NCBI RefSeq assembly: GCF_048771995.1
Contig: NC_133032.1
Span: forward strand, 26,251,501 to 26,315,500
Reading direction: 5' to 3'
Source of the DNA: Taeniopygia guttata
Lineage: Eukaryota > Chordata > Aves > Passeriformes > Estrildidae
DNA: 64,000 nt
This document shows positions 60,757 to 64,000 of this stretch, in pieces. The notes beneath the pieces were generated by a model, which was given only the letters and a program-made list of their open reading frames with translations, was not told where the DNA came from and did not search any database. The stretch's first letter is position 1, and the number at the start of each line of letters is the position of its first letter. Both the position numbers and the translations under genes were made by a program.

Positions 60757-62770
60757 TTAGCAAGAGTAAGAATAGGAATCTTTTTTAATACTGTGCTTAA
60801 TCAATATCCAGTTGATATGTACTGACTTGGATCAGTGATTTGGCTTTGCTTTCTAACTCACACTAATCCCTGGAGGTATTTTAGAGCAAACAGAGTATGA
60901 GCAAGTGTTTTATATGCTGTAGAACTTGAAGGAACATCACTCTTAGCAGGAGAATTTAAGTGAACCATAAAACCTTAGTCCCACTTTGCAAACAGCTTTG
61001 AAGACAACTACGTAACTTCAAAGAGGACAACATTACAGCATAAGCTGATTTTGTTACTTTTTCCAGCAAAAGCCTGAGAAGAGCCTTAATAGCAGGTCAC
61101 TGGGAATCCAGTCTGGTCACTGGGATTTAATGGCAGCCTTGTGCTGTGTCACAAAGAAGCATTTTTCACCTTTCATTCCTGATAAAACCACTTCCCATAT
61201 AGGGGAATTTCAAATACCTACATTTGTGTCACAACATTTGCAAAACAGCTCAGCTCATAGACTGTCTACAGCATTTGACATGGTCCTCTTTTTGCTTGCT
61301 TCCCATTGCTTGAAAAATCCTGCTTTGGATCATTTACTAGAACTATGTGTACCTTTTAAAAATAGTAACAGCTTTAGCCAGTATGGAAAGCATTTCTCTG
61401 TAATATTAAAACAAAATGGAAAGCATTTTGATCTAGGAAAAAGAACTATGTCTTTTAAACTGGGCATCACAGAGAACAGAACAAACAGGTGGTAAAAGCC
61501 AAGCTGTTAGAAGGCCTTCACTTTGTATAAACCTCAGCAACACTGTACCTTTGGGATGAATGAAAATAATCCGTGGGTGTCCTGATCTGTCAGACGCCAG
61601 CGGTGAGTGCAGCGGGTCAGGCTGCGAGACCCGGGCAAGCAGGGAGCGGTGTGTGGATGCACCGGGGGAGAAATGCAGCCCTTGAGCTTCGGGCCTAAGG
61701 CTTAGTCTGTAACTCTGCATTCAGGGCACTGCTCTGTGCTGGGGCTCCTGTGGCTCCTGCTGGCAGCGCCATGAACAGGTTTTCCAGTGGGGAAGCAGCA
61801 GCCTACAGAAGCTGAAGGAAGACGTCCTGCCTGTCCCAAGGGTGGTACTTCAGAGAGGAATTGCAGTGTAATGTAACCACAGCTCCCATGAAACAAATTG
61901 TCCTAAAGCACTGTCACACCTTTGAAGGTTCTTTTCACTAGCTACCATCAGTAGTTTTTGCACATCTCTCTGGTAAAACAACAAAACCAAATCCTCCCAA
62001 ACTGGCACCCTAACAAAAAATCCCCAAACAAAATCAAAAAACCAAACAGCTTTGGTCTGAATGCAGTGACCAGATGTCATTAACCCATCTTACTGCAGGC
62101 TTTTAGAGAAAAGCTTTCATGCATTTACAGAAGCATCTGTTAATGATAATGCACTGCTTATCAACACTGGCATGTTTCTCCCTGGTTCACTTCAATGGAA
62201 GGTGAATAGCATCATCATCCAAATGGCTCCCTGAATACTACTGGGGTTTACAAAGTGCCTCCTATCACCTTCATTTTGTGATCTTACAGATTCCGTTAGG
62301 TCACAGAATCAAAAGTAAAATTTATGATGGCAGTAACCTTTGCTACATGCAGACCTTGATTTAATTTCAGCGAAACACACACAAATTCACCAAGCACAGA
62401 GAGTTCATCCCACCTACAGACAGATCACTGATCTTTTATGCAGAACATAGAAATGATCCACGTTTTGTCCTCTGTGGCAGTGTTTGTAGAGGTGCAGGGC
62501 AGCCACAGTCTTCTCATCCTTTTAACGCTTATTTCTGGTCACATCCAACACATACAAAGACAGAGTATACTCAATGCATGGCTGACAACAAATGACACTC
62601 GATGAACGGGTTCTACTGCGATCCAATCAGTTTGTTAGCACCCTACGCTACAGGGCAACTTTTCTCAGGCTCTCCCTGCAGACCCCTCCCCACAGTGATG
62701 CTCAGAGGGCAGCTGGGGGTGCTTCCTCTGCACTGGCACACGCACAGAGCACACTCAGGCCCCGGAGAGC

Positions 62771-63034
62771 TCAGGGCACGTCGCTCTCGATGAAGGGGAT
62801 GTCGCTGTACTTGCTCTCGGTCACCGCCCACTGCTTGACCGCCTGCTCCAGGATCTCGCGCGACAGCCGCTGCGCGTAGTCCAGCACGATGGTGCTCGAG
62901 GGGCCCTTCTCCTCCGCCTGCACCGCCAGCAGCGACGACTTCTCCCCAGCGCAGCCCTCGCCGCCTCCCCCGATCCTCTCATCCTGGACAGCGTTGGAAC
63001 CTTGGAAGGCAGCCTTGGATTTGATGCATCCCAT
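62771..63034 (-). CDS. C2orf88: Small membrane A-kinase anchoring protein (smAKAP)
   Basis: An 87-residue protein encoded in one exon; human smAKAP has 95. smAKAP tethers type I regulatory subunits of protein kinase A to membranes. It begins MGCIKSK: G2 is the expected N-myristoylation site and C3 a palmitoylation site, which would anchor it at the plasma membrane. The middle (about 12-45) is a Gly/Ser/Glu-rich linker unlike human. Residues 48-70, TIVLDYAQRLSREI followed by LEQAVKQWA, form the amphipathic PKA-binding helix. The C-terminus YSDIPFIESDVP matches human YHDIPYIESEGP. The ATG has A at -3 and G at +4. The coding sequence is GC- and CpG-rich within AT-rich surroundings. Its position beyond the HIBCH 3' end, in opposite orientation, agrees with human synteny. 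Confidence 0.95.
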   Translation of the reverse strand: MGCIKSKAAFQGSNAVQDERIGGGGEGCAGEKSSLLAVQAEEKGPSSTIVLDYAQRLSREILEQAVKQWAVTESKYSDIPFIESDVP

Positions 63035-63053
63035 GGTACATTGGAAAATGCAG
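63035..63053 (-). other. C2orf88: C2orf88 5' UTR part of coding exon and splice acceptor
   Basis: On the - strand, AACTGAATTTTGCAG precedes CTGCATTTTCC and the ATG 19 bases later. The CAG at 63054-63056 would be the acceptor joining an upstream non-coding exon, with CTGAA as a plausible branch-point region. Human C2orf88 also has upstream non-coding exons. Confidence 0.5.
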
Positions 63054-64000
63054 CTGCAAAATTCAGTTCAACAGCATGTTTTGATAACCTGGAAGTGGTT
63101 CCCTTGTTCGATGCAGTGTCGCTGCTTCTTGCCAGTGGCTCCAGTTATTTTCAAAGAACAGAACATCTCCTTTTGTGCTTCTTCCAAGGGAATCTGTCAA
63201 AACAGCGTTTCATATTAAGGCAATAAATACAATACCATTCTTAGTGAGCTCAAAGGAAGCGTAAATTCACTACAGGCGCTTGTAGAAGCGGCTTAAATAA
63301 ATCTCTGCCCAGTCTGCGTAAATGTTTTTATTGGTAACATCCATCTACTACAAGTAGGCAAAGTTTGACCTGAATTCACGCTGCCTTTGATTGCAATTCC
63401 CAGTACAGAATGTGGGGCATCTAGGAATGTAAAACTGTTATAAAAAAAATAAAGTCTGTTTCTTCCAAGCTGACAATGCATTATGCTTCTCCTGAAACTG
63501 CAAACAAATGCTGTTTAGCTCCAGGGACTGCTGCTGCTGGAAATAAACACCAAAACCACCCCAGAAGCACCACACAACCACCATAGCCAGTGTCTTGTGT
63601 CATGGCTGTCACACGCCCTCTGGGCACAATGACACTAATCCCCTGTGTCATTCTGCTGTTGCTGAAGGAGGCTGGAGCAGGGCAGCCACCAGAAGGTATT
63701 CACAAGGAACAAGAGCGGTTTTTGTTTTTTCCCCTGGAGAGGGTAGGGAAAGCAGCAGCAGCTTGCTGTGATCAAGGCAGTTCCAACAGAGCCAGAGCAC
63801 CATTCTCACTAGAGCAGGACGACTCTACATCTAGAGAAGGGAAAGTGACCAACGAAACACCTGGCAGAGTCCTTTTCAAGTCCTCAAGATCCAGAATTGG
63901 TGAACTCCAAATGCTGGTATTTGTGGTTTTGTTTACTGGACTACAAAGCTGTTTCTGGGGCTACTTTCTCTCAGGCAAAGCAGAATCTCACGCTACGCCT
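63054..64000 (-). other. C2orf88: Presumed C2orf88 upstream intron (right edge)
   Basis: No coding sequence is supported. The composition is mixed, without a CpG island, so the C2orf88 promoter should lie beyond the right edge. An AATAAA on the + strand near 63448 has no associated gene. Confidence 0.5.

Larger units (their letters stand above)
57986..62770. other. Convergent 3' flank between HIBCH and C2orf88
   Basis: About 4.8 kb between the two 3' ends. It should contain the C2orf88 3' UTR read leftward, and possibly extended HIBCH 3' UTR. GC-richer patches occur at about 60050-60600 and 61580-61830; open frames there (for example 59959-60336 on - and 60386-60580 on +) match no family I recognise. 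A poly-T tract lies at 60729-60742. Confidence 0.6.

Noticed and set aside
62592..63226. Several + strand open frames overlapping C2orf88.
   Set aside because: They are antisense shadows of the GC-rich smAKAP exon, whose - strand product is clearly recognisable.

Overview
The window looks like a piece of a vertebrate nuclear genome, most likely a bird (another sauropsid is possible). The background is AT-rich, genes are split by GT-AG introns, CpG islands sit at promoters, and I see no recognisable Alu, L1 or other mammalian repeats. No bacterial operon, phage, CRISPR array, tRNA or rRNA gene is visible.

The centre is one complete gene on the + strand, HIBCH, encoding mitochondrial 3-hydroxyisobutyryl-CoA hydrolase of valine catabolism. 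I assembled 14 coding exons between 21381 and 57546. Every junction is GT-AG and in phase, giving 379 residues against 386 in human. The two catalytic acids (E162, D170) and the crotonase oxyanion-hole glycines are present. The start is fixed by a perfect Kozak context and an in-frame TGA six codons upstream. Its TATA-less CpG-island promoter (about 21010-21510) carries a near-perfect NRF1 palindrome about 45 bp before the ATG.

Layout: 1-2340 is AT-rich sequence read as intron 1 of INPP1 on the - strand. 1735-2650 is a strong CpG island with a clear - strand splice donor at 2340, best explained as the INPP1 promoter and non-coding first exon by known synteny (INPP1 and HIBCH are divergent in human, roughly 20 kb apart). 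2651-21010 is an intergenic stretch without a supported gene; it holds simple repeats, a tandem pair of perfect MEF2-like sites (10282-10305) and a hairpin-forming AT-rich block (19905-19993). 21381-57546 is HIBCH, with a very large intron 6 (12.4 kb). 57547-62770 holds the HIBCH 3' UTR and convergent 3' flanks. 62771-63034 (- strand) is the whole coding sequence of C2orf88, the small membrane A-kinase anchoring protein smAKAP. 63054-64000 is its presumed upstream intron.

The order INPP1 / HIBCH / C2orf88 matches the human 2q32 neighbourhood. The genes do not form a functional pathway together: one is inositol phosphate metabolism, one valine degradation, one PKA anchoring. I did not find an undescribed biological system. 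The points most worth checking are regulatory: the NRF1 site with a splice-dependent overlapping uORF, a forkhead-type palindrome in intron 4, a possible poison exon in intron 4, the MEF2 pair, and the CpG-rich coding exon of C2orf88.
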